NCBI GenBank assembly: GCA_020622105.1
Contig: JAHRYP010000004.1
Location: forward strand, 1-64,000
Direction of reading: 5' to 3'
From: Methylotenera sp.
GTDB lineage: Bacteria > Pseudomonadota > Gammaproteobacteria > Burkholderiales > Methylophilaceae
Length of the DNA: 64,000 bases
The position numbers and the translations under genes are program-made. Each line of letters starts with the position of its first letter. Position 1 is the stretch's first letter. Shown one piece after another: positions 57,479-64,000 of this stretch. Under the pieces are notes generated by a model that had not been told where the DNA came from, searched no databases, and saw only the letters and a list, made by a program, of their open reading frames with translations.

Positions 57479-58638
57479 ACCAACACCGCCTTCACTGCCT
57501 GCTGTGCAGCATCTGTCAAACCTTCTGCCGAAATAATATTCAAACCACTTTCACGTAGCATTTTTTTACCTAAATCCACATTAGTACCTTCTAAACGCAC
57601 GATCACCGGAATTTGCATACCGACTTCTTTCACGGCAGTGATAATACCTTCCGCAATAATGTCGCAGCGCATAATGCCGCCAAAGATATTCACTAAAATT
57701 GCTTTCACATTGCTGTCAGCCAAAATGATCTTAAATGCTTTGGCTACTGTTTCTGCTGTTGCACCACCGCCTACATCTAAAAAGTTAGCTGGCATGCCAC
57801 CATGCAACTTGATTAAATCCATGGTTGCCATCGCAAGACCTGCGCCGTTTACCATGCAGCCGATATTGCCGTTAAGCGCAATATAATTCAGGCCTGCATG
57901 ATGCGCAGTTGCTTCCTTGCTGTCTTCCTGACTCCAGTCACGCTGCTCTGCGAGTGCTTTCTGGCGATATAGTGCATTGTCATCCACACTCATTTTGCAA
58001 TCTAAAGCGAACAGCTTGCCATCTGCGGTCACTACTAATGGATTGATTTCCAGCAATGCCAAGTCATTTTCTTTGAACAGGCGATAAAGGCCTTTCAATA
58101 ACTTGGTAAACGCACCGATCTGCTCTCCGCTCAAATCCAGTTTGAAAGCTAAATTACGCGCCTGAAAATCGACCAGGCCATTCAATGGATCACATACTTC
58201 CTGCAGGATTTTCTCCGGGCTTGTATGTGCGATTTCCTCGATATCCATACCGCCTGCCACAGAAGCTACAACCACAACACGCTCCAGCGTTCTGTCTACC
58301 AGCATAGACAGATAGAGCTCACGCGCAATTGGTAGGGTTTCTTCGATCAACACCTGATTCACAGGCTGACCATCCGGCGCATTCTGATAAGTTACCAGTG
58401 TTTTACCTAATAGCTCGGTTGCAACATTCTGTGCTTCGATCCCTGACTTAACCACCTTTACACCGCCGGCTTTACCGCGCCCGCCGGCATGCACCTGCGC
58501 TTTGACTACCCAGGCATCACTGTTGATTTCACTGGTTGCTGCAGCCACTTCATTAGCAGCCGCGACAACCTGCCCACGCGGAACCGGGATACCGTATTTC
58601 TGTAATAGCGTTTTGGCTTGATACTCATGCAGATTCAT
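57475..58638 (-). CDS. sucC: Succinyl-CoA synthetase beta subunit
   Basis: A 387-residue ADP-forming subunit with an ATP-grasp domain. Features: [62 protein letters not shown]. It heads the sucC-sucD-ankyrin-nadE-glnB string behind a 337-base intergenic region. Confidence 0.97.
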   Translation of the reverse strand: MNLHEYQAKTLLQKYGIPVPRGQVVAAANEVAAATSEINSDAWVVKAQVHAGGRGKAGGVKVVKSGIEAQNVATELLGKTLVTYQNAPDGQPVNQVLIEETLPIARELYLSMLVDRTLERVVVVASVAGGMDIEEIAHTSPEKILQEVCDPLNGLVDFQARNLAFKLDLSGEQIGAFTKLLKGLYRLFKENDLALLEINPLVVTADGKLFALDCKMSVDDNALYRQKALAEQRDWSQEDSKEATAHHAGLNYIALNGNIGCMVNGAGLAMATMDLIKLHGGMPANFLDVGGGATAETVAKAFKIILADSNVKAILVNIFGGIMRCDIIAEGIITAVKEVGMQIPVIVRLEGTNVDLGKKMLRESGLNIISAEGLTDAAQQAVKAVLV

Positions 58639-58975
58639 AAAAAATAGCTCTGATTAATAATTATTCACATTTTCTCGCAATTCAGATAAATACACCAGCC
58701 CACACATCAATTACACGCCATACAATTAACGCAACAACTTTGATATATTCTTAAAAAGACTCGCCCATAACTTCAATAGCTGCCAAGTACTGGCGGTGAT
58801 ACCATGCGACGACTGCAAGTGCAACGCACATAGTGCTGCCATTACTCGGCACAAAGTTTTCTATTTAAAACTCAGACTATAAAATAGTAAGGCTAGTCGC
58901 ATAAAAGATTAGAGGCACGATGATCGTGCCTCTACAAGACTATTTAACCACCACAGCATAGCTAAAATATGCCTG
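58639..58975. other. Intergenic region upstream of sucC
   Basis: No gene is seen in these 337 bases. They must hold the sucC promoter (leftward) and the end of the transcript of the repeat protein. A strong hairpin lies at 58911-58933. No riboswitch or RNA gene pattern was recognised. Confidence 0.7.
58911..58933 (-). terminator. Probable terminator after the repeat protein gene
   Basis: A 10-bp stem AGAGGCACGA/TCGTGCCTCT with TGA loop; read leftward it is followed by AATCTTTTAT, a weak T-run. It lies 43 bases beyond the stop of the GGIGGTG protein. Confidence 0.65.
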
Positions 58976-59965
58976 TTAGCAAATAACAGATTGAGCCGAA
59001 CCTTGGTTAAATTCATTAAGTGATTCATACATATACGCCGGTAAGGTCAATATTTCAAAATCTATCGACTCAACTACAATATCTGTGTCTACATCATCTG
59101 GTCTATTGGATAACAACTGACTGCCATCAACAAGAAGATCAACTATAATCGACATATCTTCGCTAACCCCATCTGTTATAGCTTGCAGCTGAATATCAGG
59201 CATAATATCGGGTTGATTACCCGAAAGACCAACGTCGGCAGGAAGTTGCTGATGATCATCTACTCCGCCGATAGTTTGATCTGTTACAGTTTTATCTTTA
59301 GCTTTGTTAGAACTATTTACAACGATAGCATTGTCTAAAACAGGGTTATAATTTGTAGCAGGGGAGGCATTATTACCCTTGACGCTACCTAAGGCGACAT
59401 CTGTAAGCATATCTGACGCCACTGGATCGAGAGTATGCCCAGTACCAACTATGCCGCCACCCACATGAGTCATAACAATTCCACCTGTATCTTCACGTAA
59501 AAATACAGCGTCATCATCTACATGTCCGGTTCCACTCATCCCCCCCGGCGCAATGACATCATTTATATGCTTATCCAACTGACCAATATAAAAACGAGAA
59601 AATTCAGCATTATCCGGCGCATTGCCAGTCCCACCTATGCCGCCGTCTTGATAAGCTTTTACTACAATAAAATCAGCACGATCGTGCACAGATGCAGCAT
59701 CGTCTTGGACATGTCCTGTACCGCCAATACCGCCATCCGGGTAAGCACTTCCTGTTATGAATGAAGCAACCAGCTTATATACAGTGTTTATGAATTTGGT
59801 AGCAATCTTAGCAAGGTCTGTGGACTGAGTATTTATTTCAGCAATCGGAACGGAAACCGAGTAAGTTGCGGAGTCTGCAATATGTATAGGCGTGAACCGA
59901 TTATAACTCAACGTCAGCAATACACGCTCACGGCTCACATCATCTATATTGCTCAAATCAATCAT
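58976..59965 (-). CDS. Unrecognised protein with four GGIGGTG-type repeats
   Basis: A 329-residue acidic protein of no family I know, with no signal peptide or membrane segment. Four copies of a motif recur at 30, 33 and 30 residues spacing: PDGGIGGTGHVQDDA (76-90), QDGGIGGTGNAPDNA (106-120), APGGMSGTGHVDDDA (139-153) and GGGIVGTGHTLDP (169-181). The remainder has Asn/Asp-rich, partly beta-like segments and ends with SVIC. GAGAGGGGA precedes the ATG, so it is well expressed in principle. Function unknown; a secreted, surface or calcium-binding role is only a guess. Confidence 0.75.
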   Translation of the reverse strand: MIDLSNIDDVSRERVLLTLSYNRFTPIHIADSATYSVSVPIAEINTQSTDLAKIATKFINTVYKLVASFITGSAYPDGGIGGTGHVQDDAASVHDRADFIVVKAYQDGGIGGTGNAPDNAEFSRFYIGQLDKHINDVIAPGGMSGTGHVDDDAVFLREDTGGIVMTHVGGGIVGTGHTLDPVASDMLTDVALGSVKGNNASPATNYNPVLDNAIVVNSSNKAKDKTVTDQTIGGVDDHQQLPADVGLSGNQPDIMPDIQLQAITDGVSEDMSIIVDLLVDGSQLLSNRPDDVDTDIVVESIDFEILTLPAYMYESLNEFNQGSAQSVIC

Positions 59966-60128
59966 TACTATTTTCCCCTCTCAAAAGAGCATTATCTTCA
60001 GTATGATGGCGATAAACACCAAAGTTAATTCGATGATTTGCATCAGACCTACCATCATCTCTCTTACATAGTTCAACAACTAAACAATTCACCGACTGCA
60101 AGCTCGCCTTACTAACATCTTCTGCCAC
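59958..60128 (-). CDS. Candidate small protein overlapping the repeat protein start
   Basis: A 56-residue reading from GTG 60128 (VAEDVSKASLQSV.., ending GENSND) with stop overlapping the ATG of the next gene by 8 bases, a coupled-translation layout. The product is hydrophilic with two Cys; I do not recognise it. The GTG has only AAAGG immediately before it, so the start is weak, and the open frame could be chance. Confidence 0.35.
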   Translation of the reverse strand: MAEDVSKASLQSVNCLVVELCKRDDGRSDANHRINFGVYRHHTEDNALLRGENSND

Positions 60129-60442
60129 CTTTAGAACTGATCAATAGACTATTTCGGGCATTCGTTATACTGCAATAATCGCACTAAAAATGGAGAAGAG
60201 TCCCCATGACATTACGGGCTGTTACAGCAAAGTGGGTGCATACATCTGTCATCAAAAACGCATTTTGGCCTCCACCTTTACCATTTAAGATGTAACTTAA
60301 TATATCATATAACCATACTAGTAGTAATGTTAATATACAATCGCCAACATTGATACAATCAACATTAATAGGTTACATAGAAAAGCGCTTCGCACTGTCT
60401 GCAACGCAATGTGTATAATAATAATTTTTTGAATTATATTTT
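60129..60442. other. Intergenic region upstream of serB
   Basis: No gene supported. Two overlapping tiny readings occur (ATG 60190, 32 codons; ATG 60206, 29 codons). A TATAAT at 60414-60419 may be the serB -10 box. The near-dyad TTGATACAATCAA has a 3-base spacer and is not an FNR box. Confidence 0.6.
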
Positions 60443-61282
60443 ATGCGTTTAGTCGTTCAAGGCTCTGCCATCACACTTTCACATTTAACCCATATTCACC
60501 AACTGTGCGGCACTAGTGTTCAATTTGTGCAAATTGCACAGCATGCTTATTATTTGGCTAACCAACCAACGTTGCAGCCTGAGATTCAGCAATTCTGTGC
60601 TGAGCAGAATATAGACTGCGCGTATGTCCAGGACAAAGAGCTACTGCAGAATTTTGGTTTGTGTGTGATGGATATGGATTCCACTTTGATCAGCATTGAA
60701 TGTATTGATGAAATTGCAGATATGGTTGGCATTAAGCCTCAGGTTGCCGCAATTACCGAACGCGCGATGCAGGGCGAACTCGACTTCGCACAAAGCCTGC
60801 GTGAACGTGTGGCTTTGCTTGAAGGCTTATCTGAAGACGACTTGATGCGCGTACTGAACGAGCGCCTGCAGTTAAATCCAGGTGCAAAAGAATGGATTGA
60901 AACCTGCAAAAACAACAACATCACAACCTTGCTGGTTTCAGGCGGGTTCACATTTTTTGCGGAGCGCGTTAAAGCCATGCTTGGGCTGGATTATGCCGTT
61001 TCAAACACGCTGGAAATTATCGATGGGAAACTTACCGGACGCGTTCTGGGTAACATTGTAGATGCGCAAGTGAAGGCAAATGAATTAACGAAACTGCGAG
61101 ATAAACTAGGGCTGGCTGCAACACAAACCATTGCAATCGGCGATGGTGCCAATGATCTCAAAATGATGGCGGTTGCTGGCGTTGGTGTGGCTTACCATGC
61201 AAAACCGGTGGTGCAGGCACAGGCCAGCTACGCCATCAATCACGTTGGACTTGATGGCGTGATCAATCTTTTCACGAGCTAA
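60443..61282 (+). CDS. serB: Phosphoserine phosphatase
   Basis: A 279-residue HAD-family enzyme ending serine synthesis. Catalytic DMDSTLISIE has Asp77 and Asp79; the GDGANDLKMM motif III and the SGGFTFFAERV motif II are intact. The N-terminal ACT-like part is short. It is transcribed alone and convergent with the DUF455 gene. Confidence 0.95.
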   Translation: MRLVVQGSAITLSHLTHIHQLCGTSVQFVQIAQHAYYLANQPTLQPEIQQFCAEQNIDCAYVQDKELLQNFGLCVMDMDSTLISIECIDEIADMVGIKPQVAAITERAMQGELDFAQSLRERVALLEGLSEDDLMRVLNERLQLNPGAKEWIETCKNNNITTLLVSGGFTFFAERVKAMLGLDYAVSNTLEIIDGKLTGRVLGNIVDAQVKANELTKLRDKLGLAATQTIAIGDGANDLKMMAVAGVGVAYHAKPVVQAQASYAINHVGLDGVINLFTS

Positions 61283-61293
61283 ACTAGCTTTTT

Positions 61294-62121
61294 CTATAAT
61301 CGGGCTAGCTCTTCTTCAGTAAACCCCGCCTTGCGTCTAGCCTCAATATTCAGAGGTTTGCGCATGGCGGGAGCGCTGTATTGTTTGGCTAAATTTTCGT
61401 AACACGCAATCGGCTCCAAACCGCGCTGCTCACACAGCCAGTTAAACCAATAATTGCCGATAGCAACATGACCAATTTCATCGCGCAGAATAATATCCAG
61501 AATTTCGGCAGCATCGTTATCACCGATCTGTGCAAATTTATTGCGTAATGGTGGGCTGGCATCCAATCCACGCGCCTCCATTGTTCTGGGTACCAATGCC
61601 ATTCTTGCCAATACGTCGCCCTGTGTGCGCTCTGCCATCTCCCACAGGCTGTTATGGGCATTAAAGTCACCATACTGATAGCCCATATTCAGCAAATACC
61701 CATTCAGCAGCCCGAAATGATAAGCTTCTTCAGCAGCCACCTTGAGCCAGTCTGCGTAGTATTGCGGCGGCATATCAGCAAAGCGCCACACTGCATCTAA
61801 CGCTAAATTAATCGCATTAAACTCGATATGCGCAAGTGCATGAATCAGTGCGGCTCTGCCTTCAGTCGTGCGCATGGACCTTTTTCCAACTTCGAGCGGT
61901 GACACTAGCAGTGGTTTTTCGGGACGCCCCGGAATAGCCAAGGGTTCTGGCAACTCTGCCGTTACGTCAAGCGTAACCTGTCCTGCAAGCCATGCTGCAT
62001 TCAGGCTTTTAACGCCGTCTGCTTTACGTGCCGGACTTATGTTGACCAGCCAGTTAATTGCAGCCTCACGTAAATCAATGGCCTCCAGTGTACAGCCGGA
62101 CCGGCAAGTGTTATTCATCAT
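61294..62121 (-). CDS. DUF455 ferritin-like protein
   Basis: A 275-residue protein with the DUF455 di-iron ferritin-like helices: HIEFNAINLALDAVWRF, AAEEAYHFGLLNGYL and LRDEIGHVAIGNYWF carry Glu and His ligands. Function unknown; relatives are proposed to act in tRNA or lipid oxidation, but this is not established. It is the last gene of the leftward operon starting beyond the window edge. Confidence 0.87.
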   Translation of the reverse strand: MMNNTCRSGCTLEAIDLREAAINWLVNISPARKADGVKSLNAAWLAGQVTLDVTAELPEPLAIPGRPEKPLLVSPLEVGKRSMRTTEGRAALIHALAHIEFNAINLALDAVWRFADMPPQYYADWLKVAAEEAYHFGLLNGYLLNMGYQYGDFNAHNSLWEMAERTQGDVLARMALVPRTMEARGLDASPPLRNKFAQIGDNDAAEILDIILRDEIGHVAIGNYWFNWLCEQRGLEPIACYENLAKQYSAPAMRKPLNIEARRKAGFTEEELARL

Positions 62122-62142
62122 TCGTATTCTAATAATTACGGA

Positions 62143-63021
62143 TTATTTCAGCGGTATAAAATCCAGTACACCAGCTTTCATATCTGGCACCAGCAAATAA
62201 GCTTCGTCTTTAGTGATCGCTATATCTGCTGCTGCCTGATAACCTGATTTAATTACTGTGACATCACCTTTTGTATTTACACTAAAAACTTTACCGTTTT
62301 TCCAATCACTCACATACATCGTGCCGTTAGAGTGATGCACTAAACCGTCACCGCCGCCAAAGCCTTCCGCAATATCTGTGAGTTGCCCAGTTTGCGTATT
62401 CAAGCTGTATAGAATACCGGATACAAAATCTACCTCTAATATAAAGTTTCCGGTGTCATCCGCCAGCAGGCCATTAGGGCCTTTAAGCCTGGCATCCTGC
62501 TTATCATTAATCAGCAATGTTACTTGGCCATGCGCATTTATCTTATAAATTGCACCGCCACCGCCTTTACCAAGAATATCACCGCTGTCGCTCACATAAA
62601 GATTGCCCTGCGGGTCAGCTTCCAGATCGTTTAAGAATATCGGTGTACTGGGGAATGCATCGCTGGCTACGAACACACTGGTTTTACCAGCCGAATCAAT
62701 TTTGATCACTTTATTCTTATCAGCAGCATATAGATTTTTACCGATGATAACCAAGCCTTTGGGATCATCCAGCCCGGTAGCAAAAACCGCTGTTTTACCG
62801 TTACGATCAATTACAGTAATCTGACCATCCCCATCTTTACCGAACTCGTTAATCTCAGACACATAAATACGGCCATCCTTGGCCTGAACTACTGACTCCG
62901 GGGTCTTTAAGCCTGTAATTTTCTGCGGATTATCAAGTGTAGTTTTTGTAGCGCTCTGGCACCCTAGCACCATAAATGTTGACGCCAGCACTAATCCGAT
63001 TTTCATATGTGTTTTCAACAC
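62143..63021 (-). CDS. SMP-30/gluconolactonase-like lipoprotein
   Basis: A 292-residue lipoprotein (signal ending MVLGC, Cys21) forming a six-bladed beta-propeller. Repeated blades include GRIYVSEINEFGKDGDGQI and NLYVSDSGDILGKGG; the family binds a divalent metal and often hydrolyses lactones. Whether the catalytic residues are complete was not checked. It lies 8 bases after the unknown exported protein. Confidence 0.83.
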   Translation of the reverse strand: MLKTHMKIGLVLASTFMVLGCQSATKTTLDNPQKITGLKTPESVVQAKDGRIYVSEINEFGKDGDGQITVIDRNGKTAVFATGLDDPKGLVIIGKNLYAADKNKVIKIDSAGKTSVFVASDAFPSTPIFLNDLEADPQGNLYVSDSGDILGKGGGGAIYKINAHGQVTLLINDKQDARLKGPNGLLADDTGNFILEVDFVSGILYSLNTQTGQLTDIAEGFGGGDGLVHHSNGTMYVSDWKNGKVFSVNTKGDVTVIKSGYQAAADIAITKDEAYLLVPDMKAGVLDFIPLK

Positions 63022-63029
63022 GGGTTCTC

Positions 63030-63629
63030 CTAAAAAGGTAAAGCGCGACGTAATTTATTAGTCGGCAACAATGTCACCATGCTGCACGGTGTTGTTTCTG
63101 TTTGACTGACAGCATCCGCACCAATCTGAGTCTGCAATGTACTATCAGCTTTCATTTTGCTTATTGCATGATCAATCGCTAGCGCATAAGATTGCTTAAT
63201 CCTACTTTCAGCCTGCATGCCTATTCTGCCATGCACGTTAGCTTCACCGACATAAGTGCCAACATGTTTACCTATTCCGGTATAAACTTCAGCAGTCACT
63301 TTGCCATAAAATTGTTGCACTTGCGGGTTATAAAACATTTTAGGCTGCAGCCAAACCAGCACTCGGCCAGACTGATTAGCATCGCAGACTTCTACCTTAC
63401 CATATACCTTGCCAAGCTTCTCTATTGCTATGCTTTCTACTAGCGGCCCCTGGTAAAACCAGTAATCAGAATATGGATGCCAGAGCTTAATTGGATTTGT
63501 GAATTCAACAGGCTGGATGTAAAGCAGCACATCGTGTTTGGTTCCAGCATGTGCAACACTATCTGCCCAAGCACTGAAACTCAGCATTACACCTAAAACT
63601 GCAAACCACTTATGAATATTTTTTTTCAT
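63030..63629 (-). CDS. Exported protein of unknown function
   Basis: A 199-residue protein with a signal peptide (MKKNIHKWFAVLGVMLSFSAWA). The mature part has beta-rich segments such as KLWHPYSDYWFYQG and VWLQPKMFYNPQVQQFYGKV, two Cys (about residues 83 and 182) and no known motif. It lies between the SMP-30-like gene and the sorbosone-dehydrogenase-like gene with gaps of 8 and 9 bases. Confidence 0.72.
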   Translation of the reverse strand: MKKNIHKWFAVLGVMLSFSAWADSVAHAGTKHDVLLYIQPVEFTNPIKLWHPYSDYWFYQGPLVESIAIEKLGKVYGKVEVCDANQSGRVLVWLQPKMFYNPQVQQFYGKVTAEVYTGIGKHVGTYVGEANVHGRIGMQAESRIKQSYALAIDHAISKMKADSTLQTQIGADAVSQTETTPCSMVTLLPTNKLRRALPF

Positions 63630-63638
63630 TTTCTTTCT

Positions 63639-64000
63639 CTATTTACCTTGATAACTAATGCGATATATTACGTCTGAGTCGTCATCTGAAACATAAAGTG
63701 CTCGGTCAGGGCCTACAGCAACATCAACGGGCCGGCCTGTCACATTATTTCTTCTTAACCATCCGCTTTCTGAACCATTGGCTAACCAGCCCGTTGCAAA
63801 ATCTTCCACCTTGACAGGTTTGTTGTCCTTGAATTTTACACGAACCAGCTGGTAACCTGCCGGCTGCTGACGATTCCACGAGCCGTGCAAAGCCACTATT
63901 GCATCTGACTTATATTCATCCGGCCAGTTCGTTTTATCAAGAAAGGTAATGCCGATTGGGGTTGTATGTGAGATAAACGTAATTGCGGGAGCTTGTGCGG
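63639..64000 (-). CDS. Sorbosone/PQQ-type sugar dehydrogenase-like, C-terminal part
   Basis: The open reading frame runs off the right edge; about 119 C-terminal residues are visible. They include TTPIGITFLD, ALHGSWNRQQPAGYQLVRV and VTGRPVDVAVGPDRALYVSDD, signatures of soluble glucose/sorbosone dehydrogenase beta-propellers (GDH/GSDH family). PQQ binding is likely but not visible here. It is the first gene seen in the leftward operon with the exported, SMP-30-like and DUF455 genes. Confidence 0.82.
   Translation of the reverse strand, partial: AQAPAITFISHTTPIGITFLDKTNWPDEYKSDAIVALHGSWNRQQPAGYQLVRVKFKDNKPVKVEDFATGWLANGSESGWLRRNNVTGRPVDVAVGPDRALYVSDDDSDVIYRISYQGK

Noticed and set aside
58639-58975. 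tRNA or small RNA gene in the sucC upstream region
   Set aside because: No cloverleaf or conserved RNA motif could be recognised; only a terminator-like hairpin was seen.
60350-60365. TTGATACAATCAA as an FNR box upstream of serB
   Set aside because: Spacer is 3 bases rather than 4, and serB is not an oxygen-regulated gene.

Overview
The window reads as core chromosome of a betaproteobacterium, probably a methylotroph of the Methylophilaceae (Methylotenera-like). This placement is inferred from gene order and base composition (scpAB-rluB block, nadE-glnB pairing, ispZ-yciI-bolA-ppiC string, cbb3 oxidase with an FNR-type regulator and anaerobic hemN, a PQQ-type sugar dehydrogenase relative). 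No rRNA, tRNA, CRISPR array, prophage or complete insertion sequence was recognised. Coding density is high and most genes are housekeeping.

Layout, left to right. 0.1-2.2 kb: pcm, an NlpD-like LysM/M23 lipoprotein and a small membrane protein. 2.3-6.3 kb: an electrophile/redox stress group (thioredoxin-like, nitroreductase, old yellow enzyme, pirin) with a divergent LysR regulator. 6.4-8.2 kb: a PsiE-like membrane protein, tadA and a Bax-inhibitor-1 family protein. 8.2-13 kb: an operon of peptide ABC transporter parts (binding lipoprotein and two permeases) interleaved with a leaderless YkuD-fold enzyme and nagZ; its content suggests muropeptide import and cell-wall recycling. 13.2-18.2 kb: ccoNOQP-ccoG-ccoH, followed by a Ca2+-type P-ATPase, a universal stress protein and a radical SAM protein. 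23-26.3 kb: fnr, hemN and ompW.

26.4-32.7 kb: rlmD, a PolB-like exonuclease, the ydbL-ynbE-ydbH set for envelope lipid homeostasis, cysM and dsbB. 32.8-41.9 kb: xseA, kup, an M48 lipoprotein protease, dapD, a YffB-type reductase, dapE, prmB, a Cys-rich small lipoprotein and a methyltransferase. 41.9-48.7 kb: an intergenic repeat module, an AT-rich membrane protein, then rluB-scpB-scpA-trpS-M50-yciO-rnm. 48.9-53 kb: ispZ-yciI-bolA-ppiC and Fur-box-controlled feoAB. 53-58.6 kb: DUF486, glnB, nadE, an exported ankyrin protein and sucDC. 58.6-60.4 kb is the least ordinary stretch: an unrecognised protein with four GGIGGTG-type repeats, preceded by a possible overlapping small gene. 60.4-64 kb: serB, then an operon of a DUF455 ferritin-like protein, an SMP-30-like lipoprotein, an unknown exported protein and a cut-off sorbosone-dehydrogenase-like gene.

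How parts work together: FNR boxes precede ccoN, hemN and ompW, and fnr lies beside hemN, so 13-26 kb holds a low-oxygen regulon (terminal oxidase, oxygen-independent haem synthesis, porin). The strongest candidate for an under-described system is the binding protein-YkuD-permease-permease-NagZ operon. The best candidate for an undescribed protein family is the GGIGGTG repeat protein.
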